Below, one piece after another: positions 7,240-13,913 of a DNA stretch of 27,515 nt (its first letter is position 1; every line of letters begins with the position of its first letter). The stretch spans positions 1-27,515 of the forward strand of contig JBFIHG010000033.1 in the NCBI GenBank assembly GCA_041601945.1, given 5' to 3'. A program made the position numbers and the translations under genes. This stretch comes from JBFJKD01 sp041601945. Lineage in GTDB: Bacteria > Pseudomonadota > Gammaproteobacteria > Pseudomonadales > Porticoccaceae. The notes below the pieces were generated by a model. It was not told the origin of the DNA. It saw only the letters and a program-made list of their open reading frames with translations, and made no database searches.

Positions 7240-7246
7240 CTCGATA

Positions 7247-7837
7247 ATGAAAAAACGGCTAATCATCGCCATAACTGGTGCGACCGGTTCCATGTACGGC
7301 ATTCGCCTGCTGGAAATGCTGCGCACGATGGATGATGTAGAGACCCATCTTATTCTTTCCGCGGCCGGGGCGCTGACAGCGTTCAGCGAAACCGGTATTG
7401 AGCGCGAGCAAATTCTCAAACTCGCGGATGTGGTACACAGCTCCAAAGATATTGGCGCCAGTATCGCCAGCGGCTCGTATCTGACCCACGGCATGGTCAT
7501 CGCCCCGTGCTCTATGAAAACCCTCGGCGCCATCGCCAACGGCATCAATGACAACCTGGTTTCGCGCGCCGCAGATGTAATTCTCAAGGAGCGCAGGCGA
7601 CTCATATTACTGACCCGCGAGACACCGTTGAACCTGGTGCACCTGCGCAATATGACGACCATAACGGAAATGGGCGGCATTATTGCCCCACCTGTGCCGT
7701 CGTACTATACTCGCCCGGAGACTATTGACGATATTATCAACCAGACCGTAGGCCGCACTCTCGACCTGCTCGGCGTAGCCCGGGACGGGCTGGTAAAACG
7801 CTGGGAAGGTATCAAGGAAACGGTCCGGCCGGATTAG
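7247..7837 (+). CDS. ubiX: UbiX-family flavin prenyltransferase (VdcB/ShdB type)
   Basis: This 196-residue UbiX-family protein has a flavin-binding N-terminus (IIAITGATGSMYGIRLLEML), HGMVIAPCSMKTLGAIANG in the middle and a C-terminus with PSYYTRPETIDDIINQTVGRTLDLLG, where the Tyr and Arg pair expected near the dimethylallyl phosphate site is present. The enzyme prenylates reduced FMN to prFMN, the cofactor of UbiD decarboxylases. A UbiD gene lies 4.3 kb downstream in the same direction, so this copy very likely supplies it, as vdcB/shdB do, rather than serving ubiquinone synthesis. The CSMKTL wording is closer to the catabolic VdcB/BsdB group. The start is ATG at 7247 after AAGGTGA. It opens the rightward catabolic block. 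Confidence 0.93.
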   Translation: MKKRLIIAITGATGSMYGIRLLEMLRTMDDVETHLILSAAGALTAFSETGIEREQILKLADVVHSSKDIGASIASGSYLTHGMVIAPCSMKTLGAIANGINDNLVSRAADVILKERRRLILLTRETPLNLVHLRNMTTITEMGGIIAPPVPSYYTRPETIDDIINQTVGRTLDLLGVARDGLVKRWEGIKETVRPD

Positions 7838-7979
7838 TTGGGTCAGGACCGCTGTAAACCGCGCTGCGGCGGATACGGCACATACCGACAGATCTCGCTA
7901 CAATCTAGAAGAAAGGACGGCGGAAAGAATAATTGCCCTCCGTAATAATTAACCAACTATATGCAGGGGATGCGTTCCT

Positions 7980-8576
7980 ATGTTAACGCGACGCGCTTTT
8001 CTAAAATCCACGGTGGCGGCTTCGGCGATCGCCGGCAGCACCGGTCTGGCGGCACTACAGAGTAAGCGACTCGAGTCGCACGACATACCAACTCTGGTGT
8101 TCGCGGATGAAAACAACCTGCAGGCCACCCTTTTTGCCAATACCTGGAACGGCTCCGCACCGCTGCCCTCCGCCACCGCCCGGGACGTTGCGGGGCAAAT
8201 GGGCGAAATCGACAATTTTTGCCGCACCCACCCCGATGGTATTGTCTTCGGGCTAACCCGAGATTCCGATTTTTTTGTGCTCGAACACACCGCCGCGCAG
8301 CGGGGATTTAGCGTGCACTACCGCGCTACCCACGATTTCCGGGGAGCTGCTCTGGTACACGACATTGACGCACCCCACGCCGTAGCGCTACCACTGAGCA
8401 CCAGCCTGCAACAGGCGCGCGCAGCCTGGCCACAGATGCTCGCCAGCGCGTTGCCATTGATTGCCCAGGCGCAGGGCACGTTAACGCGCGCCAAAACAAC
8501 GGTGGCGGCAACGTACAACCGGGCAGATTCTGGTTACCTGGTGTCCTGGATGTTAAAAGCAAACAGCACGGGTTAG
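7980..8576 (+). CDS. Tat-exported protein of unknown function beside the flavocytochrome genes
   Basis: This 198-residue protein is not recognised. It starts with a textbook twin-arginine signal, TRRAFLK at residues 3-9, followed by an Ala/Gly-rich hydrophobic stretch to about residue 27, so it should be folded in the cytoplasm and exported through Tat. The mature part has no obvious metal or heme motif. HPDGIVFGLTRDSDFFVLEH and a C-terminal GYLVSWMLK are its most distinctive segments. It lies 142 nt after ubiX and 77 nt before the flavoprotein gene. ATG 7980 follows AGGGGA. Such a neighbour suggests a role in export, flavinylation or assembly of the periplasmic flavocytochrome. Pseudomonas putida pch loci, as I recall, also carry an extra unknown gene, pchX, but I cannot assert homology. 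Confidence 0.78.
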   Translation: MLTRRAFLKSTVAASAIAGSTGLAALQSKRLESHDIPTLVFADENNLQATLFANTWNGSAPLPSATARDVAGQMGEIDNFCRTHPDGIVFGLTRDSDFFVLEHTAAQRGFSVHYRATHDFRGAALVHDIDAPHAVALPLSTSLQQARAAWPQMLASALPLIAQAQGTLTRAKTTVAATYNRADSGYLVSWMLKANSTG

Positions 8577-8653
8577 ACGGGCGCGCCCGCGCTACCCGGT
8601 AAATCGAGACTAACCAAACAATAACGCGGCCTAGATATAGAGACGTAACTATT

Positions 8654-10225
8654 ATGGATAAGCCTTTACCCCAGGGCATCAGCCCCGCCACCTTCGCCGC
8701 GGCCATCGCGGAATTACAGACTGTGGTCGGTGCCGAGTATGTGTTCACCGACGATCGCGCGCACCTGCGCAGTTACCGGGATGCCTATTCCACACTGGAC
8801 GATAGCAATTTTGCGCCTTCTGCGGCCGTTGCTCCAAAAACTGTCGAGGAAGTCCAGGGCGTTCTGGCCGTGGCGCGCACCCATCAGCTACCAGTGTGGA
8901 CGATTTCCACCGGCAAAAACTTCGCCTACGGCGGCCCCGCGCCGCGTAAGCCAGGGTATGTAGTGCTCGACCTGAAGCGCATGAATCGGATTATCGAGGT
9001 TAACGAAAAACACGGTTACGCAGTGGTCGAGCCGGGCGTGAGCTACCAGGATCTGTACAATTACTTGCAGGAAAAAGGCATCAAGCTGTGGATTGACTGT
9101 GCGGCCCCGGCCTGGGGCGGCATTGTCGGTAACACCTCGGACCATGGCGCGGGCTACACCCCCTACGGCGATCACCTGCTGATGCAATGTGGTATGGAGG
9201 TCATCCTCGCCGACGGCACAGTGGTGGAAACCGGCATGGGTGGCGTGCCCAACAGCAAAACCAGCAGTCTGTATAAATACGGCATTGGCCCCTGGGTGGA
9301 CGGCCTTTTCACCCAATCCAATTTCGGCGTCATTACCAAAATGGGTATCTGGTTGATGCACGAGCCGCCCGGATACATGCCGTTTATGGTGACCCTGCCG
9401 CGGGAAGAAGATCTGGAGCTCATCACCGATCTGGTATTGCCATTGAAACTGAATATGGTGATCGCCAATGGCGCGCTGACCGCAGATCTGCTGTGGGAAT
9501 CGGCCATGTCGGTGACCAAACGCCAGTACTACACCGGCAAGGGTCCGGTGCCGGACAGTATTCGCAGAAAAATAGCATCGGATTTAAAACTCGGCATGTG
9601 GAATTTTTATGCGGCGCTGTACGGCCCGCAACCGATTATGGATAACAACTGGAAAATAGTGGAAGCAACCCTGCGCCAGATTCCCGGCGCAAAAATTTAC
9701 TTCGACGCCGACCGCAAGGGCGATCCGGGCTGGGATTACCGCGCCAAACTGATGCGTGGCATCCCCAATATGACCGAGTTCAGCCTGCTCAATTGGGTTG
9801 GGGGCGGTGGGCATATTAACTTCTCACCCATTTCCGCGGCCGACGGCAAGGATTCGATGAAGCAGTTTCATATGATTCGCGACCGCGCCCACGAGTACAA
9901 CTTTGACTATATTGGCGAGTTCCTGATCGGCTGGCGCGACCAGCACCATATTTTTATGCTGATGTTCGATCGCCTGAGCGACGACGAAAAGCAACGCGCC
10001 CACGAGCTGTTCGGTGTGTTAATCAACGACGCCGCCAAACTGGGTTACGGCGAATACCGCACCCATCTTTCGTTTATGGATCAAATCGCCGATACCTATA
10101 ATTACAACGACCGCGCCCTGTGGCGTATGCACGAAACCCTCAAGGATGCCCTCGACCCGGACGGTATTCTATCGCCGGGCAAAATGGGTATTTGGCCGGA
10201 AAGAATGCGGGGGCAGCAATCATGA
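8654..10225 (+). CDS. VAO/PCMH-type flavoprotein oxidoreductase (4-alkylphenol methylhydroxylase / vanillyl-alcohol-oxidase-like)
   Basis: This 523-residue enzyme of the vanillyl-alcohol oxidase / p-cresol methylhydroxylase family has an N-terminal FAD domain with EPGVSYQDLYNYL near 126-138, GYTPYGDHLLMQCGMEV at 167-183, and a C-terminal cap. The phenolate-binding residues known in VAO (Y108, Y503, R504) and PchF (Y95, Y473, R474) are present as Y92, Y468 and R469. By alignment from memory, the FAD-linking Tyr of PchF is Leu379 here, while His387 (GGGGH) falls where VAO has its FAD-linking His422, so a histidyl-FAD is predicted. The VAO Asp170 position is Ala151. It oxidises para-substituted phenols through a quinone methide, giving a benzylic alcohol and then an aldehyde. 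The next gene, a cytochrome c overlapping by 4 nt, implies it is a dehydrogenase like PchF or eugenol hydroxylase. No signal peptide is visible. Confidence 0.93.
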   Translation: MDKPLPQGISPATFAAAIAELQTVVGAEYVFTDDRAHLRSYRDAYSTLDDSNFAPSAAVAPKTVEEVQGVLAVARTHQLPVWTISTGKNFAYGGPAPRKPGYVVLDLKRMNRIIEVNEKHGYAVVEPGVSYQDLYNYLQEKGIKLWIDCAAPAWGGIVGNTSDHGAGYTPYGDHLLMQCGMEVILADGTVVETGMGGVPNSKTSSLYKYGIGPWVDGLFTQSNFGVITKMGIWLMHEPPGYMPFMVTLPREEDLELITDLVLPLKLNMVIANGALTADLLWESAMSVTKRQYYTGKGPVPDSIRRKIASDLKLGMWNFYAALYGPQPIMDNNWKIVEATLRQIPGAKIYFDADRKGDPGWDYRAKLMRGIPNMTEFSLLNWVGGGGHINFSPISAADGKDSMKQFHMIRDRAHEYNFDYIGEFLIGWRDQHHIFMLMFDRLSDDEKQRAHELFGVLINDAAKLGYGEYRTHLSFMDQIADTYNYNDRALWRMHETLKDALDPDGILSPGKMGIWPERMRGQQS

Positions 10226-10671
10226 AAAATATGTTCGTTACCGCGTTGGCGCCCGTGGCGTTGGCGTTGGCGTTGGCGTTAAGCGCCTGTGAGCCCGGCC
10301 AGAAGGAATCCGCGACTGTCGCGCCGGAACTGGCAAGCACTGCTGAAAAAACCGTCGATCTGGCCCACGGCCAAGCCACATACGAGCTGTTCTGTAGCGG
10401 CTGCCACAACCCCGGTGAGGGCCACGCTGGCACCATGAAATTGAAATTGCTGAAGGGCGAAGAAAACTCGGTGATTCTGGCACGCGCTGACCTCAGCGCC
10501 GATTACATTCGTTACGTGGTGCGCGATGGCCTTATGGAAATGGCGCCGTTTCGACCCACCGATATCAACGACCGCGATCTGGACAGCCTGATCGCGTACA
10601 TTCAATCTGAAGCTGCCACCGCCAACACCGCGCCCAACGGGTCGAGCCCGACACCGTCGGAAGCGGATTAA
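10222..10671 (+). CDS. Cytochrome c lipoprotein, electron acceptor subunit of the flavocytochrome (PchC/EhyA-like)
   Basis: This 149-residue class I cytochrome c has heme site C58-SG-C61-H62 and a probable distal Met at M107 in MAPF. The signal sequence runs MKNMFVTALA and then an Ala-Leu repeat into a lipobox, LSA-C23, so the mature protein should be a lipid-anchored periplasmic protein. Soluble PchC has an ordinary signal, so anchoring is a variation. ATG 10222 overlaps the flavoprotein stop (ATGA), showing tight coupling. A longer in-frame ORF begins at 10120, but that start would bury the signal peptide. The signal region contains four tandem GGCGTT units (10257-10280). The C-terminal 25 residues are Ser/Thr/Pro/Ala-rich. 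It should take electrons from the flavoprotein and pass them to the respiratory chain. Confidence 0.92.
   Translation: MKNMFVTALAPVALALALALSACEPGQKESATVAPELASTAEKTVDLAHGQATYELFCSGCHNPGEGHAGTMKLKLLKGEENSVILARADLSADYIRYVVRDGLMEMAPFRPTDINDRDLDSLIAYIQSEAATANTAPNGSSPTPSEAD
10257..10280 (+). repeat. Hexanucleotide tandem repeat (GGCGTT)x4 in the cytochrome signal sequence
   Basis: Four perfect GGCGTT units encode the Ala-Leu run of the signal peptide h-region. Slippage by one unit would stay in frame and change the hydrophobic core by two residues. Confidence 0.85.
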
Positions 10672-10692
10672 GCGTCACCAGGAACCCCAATT

Positions 10693-12138
10693 ATGAGTAA
10701 GACCCACGAGCTCTGGATTAACGGCAAACATACCAAACCCGCGAGCGGTAAGTACTTCGACGTGCTGAACCCCCTCGACGACGCCCTGTATTGCAAGGCG
10801 GCGGAGGCCAGCGAGGCGGATATTAACGCCGCCGTGGAAGCGGCGCATGCCTGTTTTCAAAGCTATGGCCAGGGCCTGGCCAAGGATCGCGAGGCATTAT
10901 TATGCAAAGCCGCCGATCTACTGGAACGGGATCGCAACGAATTTATCGACATTCTGATTGACGAAATTGGCTCGCCGATGAACAAGGCGCAATTCGAAGT
11001 GCAGTACAGTATTGGCCACCTGCGCGCCGCCGCCGGGGCCGCGCGTCGTGTCACCGGACAGACCATACCTTCCGATGTACCCGGCCGCCTCAGCATGAGT
11101 GTGCGCAAACCCCTCGGCGTTGTGGCCGCTATCACTCCATTTAATGTGCCGCTGATTAAGGCCGCCAAACTGGTGGCGTCACCGTTGGCTACCGGCAACA
11201 CCGTCGTGCTGCTTTCTTCCGAAGAAGCGCCGTCACTGTCCTATCGCTTTGCCCAGTTAATTGCCGAAGCGGGTTTTCCGCCCGGCGCGTTAAATGTGGT
11301 TTCGGGCTTCGGTGTCGATGTGGGCGACTTTCTCACTACCCACCCGTTGGTAAAGACCGTCGCCTTTACGGGTTCCAGCCGCGTGGGTCGTCATATCAGC
11401 GAATTGTGTGGCAAACACATGAAACGCTGCATTCTCGAACTCGGCGGCAAAAATCCATTGGTCATTCTGGCCGACGCGGACCTCGACCAGGCGGTGCAAA
11501 CCGCCGTATTTGGCATGTTCCTGTACCAGGGCCAGGCCTGCATGGCCTCCAGCCGAATTATTGTCGAGGCGCCCATCTACGCCGAGTTTGTAAAAAAATT
11601 CGCCGCTGCCGCCAGCCACCTGTCGATGGGCGACCTGCGGGAGATGTCCACCATCCTCGGACCCATTATTTCACCGCGCCAACGGGAGCGGGTACGCAGT
11701 CACATTAAAAATGCGCGAGACCTTGGTGCCACGGTGGTGACCGGTGGGGAATGGGAGGGTAATCGCTGCCAACCCACTATTTTGACCGATGTGACCAAAG
11801 ATATGACCCTGTGCTATGAGGAAACTTTCGGCCCGGTGACTGCAGTTTATTCTGTTGCCGATGTGGACGCCGCGTTGGCCATGGCCAACGACACTCGCTA
11901 CGGCCTGAGTGCCGCAGTGTGCACGACCAATATCAACAGTGCCCTGATGCTGGCGCAGAATATTAACGCGGGCATGGTGCATATCAATGCACCGACGTTG
12001 CACGACGAACCCCATGTGCCGTTTGGCGGCACTGGCGACAGCGGATTCGGTCGCGAAGGGGTTGAGGTCGACGTGGATGCCCTCACCGAATGGAAGTGGA
12101 TCACTATCCAGTTACCCGGAGCTGATCATGGCCACTAA
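10693..12138 (+). CDS. Aromatic aldehyde dehydrogenase (vanillin / 4-hydroxybenzaldehyde dehydrogenase-like)
   Basis: This 481-residue ALDH has catalytic Asn151 in TPFNVPL, Glu249 in LELGGKNP and Cys283 in GQACMASSR, the cofactor loop FTGSSRVGR at 225-233 and the C-terminal FGGTGDSGFGREG. The TPFNVPL and ACMASSRIIVE wording is typical of the vanillin/benzaldehyde dehydrogenase group (Vdh, XylC). It should oxidise the 4-hydroxybenzaldehyde-type product of the flavocytochrome to the benzoate in the cytoplasm. It starts 21 nt after the cytochrome c gene at ATG 10693, with AGGAA upstream. Its last 11 nt overlap the UbiD gene, so the step order oxidation, then aldehyde to acid, then decarboxylation follows the gene order. 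It is clearly distinct from the second aldehyde dehydrogenase encoded at 4554-6026. Confidence 0.93.
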   Translation: MSKTHELWINGKHTKPASGKYFDVLNPLDDALYCKAAEASEADINAAVEAAHACFQSYGQGLAKDREALLCKAADLLERDRNEFIDILIDEIGSPMNKAQFEVQYSIGHLRAAAGAARRVTGQTIPSDVPGRLSMSVRKPLGVVAAITPFNVPLIKAAKLVASPLATGNTVVLLSSEEAPSLSYRFAQLIAEAGFPPGALNVVSGFGVDVGDFLTTHPLVKTVAFTGSSRVGRHISELCGKHMKRCILELGGKNPLVILADADLDQAVQTAVFGMFLYQGQACMASSRIIVEAPIYAEFVKKFAAAASHLSMGDLREMSTILGPIISPRQRERVRSHIKNARDLGATVVTGGEWEGNRCQPTILTDVTKDMTLCYEETFGPVTAVYSVADVDAALAMANDTRYGLSAAVCTTNINSALMLAQNINAGMVHINAPTLHDEPHVPFGGTGDSGFGREGVEVDVDALTEWKWITIQLPGADHGH

Positions 12139-13645
12139 AGCAATGTCCGCCAAGGCCGCGCAAGCAAAAGATGTCACGCTCTCTGAATCCGCACTGCGGG
12201 TAGCGGCGCGCATTACCAGCCTGCGGGATTTTCTCGAATTTCTCGCTGAACACGGTCAGTGTATTACCTGGCCGGAAGCTGTCATGCCCGAACCCGATAT
12301 TCGCAACATTGCGGTCGCCGCCGGGCGCGATGCCATGAATGGCCCGGCGATTATCTTCAACGACATTAAGGGTTATCCTGGCAAAAGCATGGTGCTGGGG
12401 GTACACGGGAGCTTTACTAATCTGGCGCTGCTGCTCGGTCACCCCAAGGGCACCACCATTAAGGAACTGTTCTACGACATCATTTCCCGCTGGGGTGCCG
12501 ACAAGCCGTTGCTCAAACGCATTGCAGCGGACAAAGCCCCGGTGCACGAAAACCGCATCGACGCCAATTTTAATTTATACGATGTGCTACCCCTGTATCG
12601 TATCAACGAGTACGACGGCGGCTTTTATATCGGCAAGGCCAATGTGGTGAGCCGCGACCCCCACGACCCGGATAACTTCGGCAAGCAAAACGTCGGCATT
12701 TATCGCATTCAGCCCCAGGGCAAGGATATCTTTACCCTGCTGTCGGTGCCCGCCCACGATATGGGTCGTATGATTATCGCCGCGGAACGGGATGATAAAC
12801 CGCTAAAAATCGCGGTGATGCTGGGCAACCATCCCGCCATGTGTATGTTTGCCGCTACCCCCATTGGCTATGAGGAATCTGAATTTGCCTATGCCTCGCA
12901 GATGATGGGCGCGCCCCTGCGCCTGACGGAATCCGGTAACGGCATGGATATTCTCGCGGACACAGAAATGGTCATCGAGGCGGAATTGATTCACGGCTCG
13001 CGGCAGTACGAGGGACCCTTTGGCGAATTTCCCGGTAGCTACAGCGGCGTGCGTATGGCACCCCAGTTCCGCGTCACCGGAATTTCCCATCGCAACAACC
13101 CGATTTTTGAAAACATTTATATCGGCAAGGGCTGGACCGAACACGACACCCTGATCGGCCTGAATACCTCGGCGCCCATCTACGCCAAACTCAAAGAAGA
13201 CTTTCCCGAAGTGGAAGCGGTTAACGCCCTCTATCAACACGGGCTGACCGGTATTATTTCCGTGAAGAACCGCTTTTCAGGTTTCGCCAAGTCCGTGGCC
13301 ATGCGTGCCCTCGGCACTCCCCACGGACTGATGTACCTGAAAAATCTGATTATGGTAGACGACGATGTCGATCCCTTTGATCTGAACCAGGTAATGTGGG
13401 CACTATCGACCCGCACCCGCGCCGACGATATTATTGTGGTGCCCAACATGCCCATGATTATTATTGACCCGGCAGCGGAAGTACCCGGCAAGGGCCATCG
13501 CCTGATTATCGACGCCACCAGTTTTATGCCCCCCGACAAAGTCGGCGCCGACGCCAAAATTGTTACGCCGCCCAGCGGACCGAAAATCGACGAACTGGCA
13601 AAAATTATTCAGGCTTTGCAGCAACAGCAAGGAGGTCAGTCATGA
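12128..13645 (+). CDS. UbiD-family prFMN-dependent aromatic acid decarboxylase, large subunit (VdcC/ShdC type)
   Basis: This 505-residue UbiD-family decarboxylase keeps the prFMN and metal-site residues with the spacing of Fdc1: N188-VGIY-R193 (Fdc1 N168/R173) and E295-GPFG-E300 (Fdc1 E277/E282). Together with the VdcD-like small subunit and UbiX upstream it forms the BCD set of reversible hydroxyarylic acid decarboxylases, which turn vanillate into guaiacol or 4-hydroxybenzoate into phenol. ATG 12128 is preferred because GGAG at 12118-12121 precedes it by 6 nt. It overlaps the end of the aldehyde dehydrogenase by 11 nt. ATG 12143 is a possible alternative. The much longer frame open from 11987 overlaps the previous gene and is not used. 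The context favours catabolism over the 3-octaprenyl-4-hydroxybenzoate step. Confidence 0.94.
   Translation: MATKAMSAKAAQAKDVTLSESALRVAARITSLRDFLEFLAEHGQCITWPEAVMPEPDIRNIAVAAGRDAMNGPAIIFNDIKGYPGKSMVLGVHGSFTNLALLLGHPKGTTIKELFYDIISRWGADKPLLKRIAADKAPVHENRIDANFNLYDVLPLYRINEYDGGFYIGKANVVSRDPHDPDNFGKQNVGIYRIQPQGKDIFTLLSVPAHDMGRMIIAAERDDKPLKIAVMLGNHPAMCMFAATPIGYEESEFAYASQMMGAPLRLTESGNGMDILADTEMVIEAELIHGSRQYEGPFGEFPGSYSGVRMAPQFRVTGISHRNNPIFENIYIGKGWTEHDTLIGLNTSAPIYAKLKEDFPEVEAVNALYQHGLTGIISVKNRFSGFAKSVAMRALGTPHGLMYLKNLIMVDDDVDPFDLNQVMWALSTRTRADDIIVVPNMPMIIIDPAAEVPGKGHRLIIDATSFMPPDKVGADAKIVTPPSGPKIDELAKIIQALQQQQGGQS
13629..13636 (+). promoter_or_regulatory. Strong Shine-Dalgarno AAGGAGGT for the small decarboxylase subunit
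   Basis: A near-perfect anti-16S match lies 5 nt before ATG 13642, inside the end of the UbiD gene. It suggests the 77-residue subunit is made in high amount relative to the large one. Confidence 0.8.
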
Positions 13646-13875
13646 GCTTTTGCCCGCGCTGCCAATCTGAACAAGATGCCTGCCGCGTAGAACACGAAGG
13701 TCGCGACGCACAGAACCAACTGGTGTGGACCGTTTTCTATTGCACCCGTTGCTCGTTTACCTGGCGCGATAGCGAACCGGAGGAGTCCATTGTGTACGCC
13801 AAACGGGATCCTTTTTCGCGCATCAACATGGACAAAAAATACCCCGTCGTCATGCCACCACCCAGTCGTGACTAA
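13642..13875 (+). CDS. Small subunit D of non-oxidative hydroxyarylic acid decarboxylase (VdcD/ShdD/BsdD-like)
   Basis: This 77-residue protein has two CPRC/CTRC-type pairs: C4-PR-C7 near the N-terminus and YC-TR-C with the following FTWRDSEPEES. That is the pattern of VdcD/ShdD/BsdD (CPRC ... CxxCxxTWRDTEP). Four cysteines suggest a zinc ribbon. In vanillate and 4-hydroxybenzoate decarboxylases this third polypeptide is needed for full activity, although its exact role is unclear (family knowledge). ATG 13642 overlaps the UbiD stop (ATGA), with AAGGAGGT just upstream. Its presence is the strongest sign that the UbiD here acts on a free hydroxybenzoate rather than on an isoprenoid ubiquinone precursor. 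Confidence 0.92.
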   Translation: MSFCPRCQSEQDACRVEHEGRDAQNQLVWTVFYCTRCSFTWRDSEPEESIVYAKRDPFSRINMDKKYPVVMPPPSRD

Positions 13876-13913
13876 CGACCAATACAAAAACTGTTATCGG
13901 GATCGATACCTTT

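Noticed and set aside
8579..8588. GGGCGCGCCC palindrome after the Tat protein gene
   Set aside because: It is a 10-bp self-complementary GC run with no loop, expected by chance in this base composition. I see no regulatory role.
11987..12127. A 47-residue N-terminal extension of the UbiD protein
   Set aside because: It lies wholly inside the aldehyde dehydrogenase gene. The UbiD family begins near ATG 12128, which has its own GGAG.
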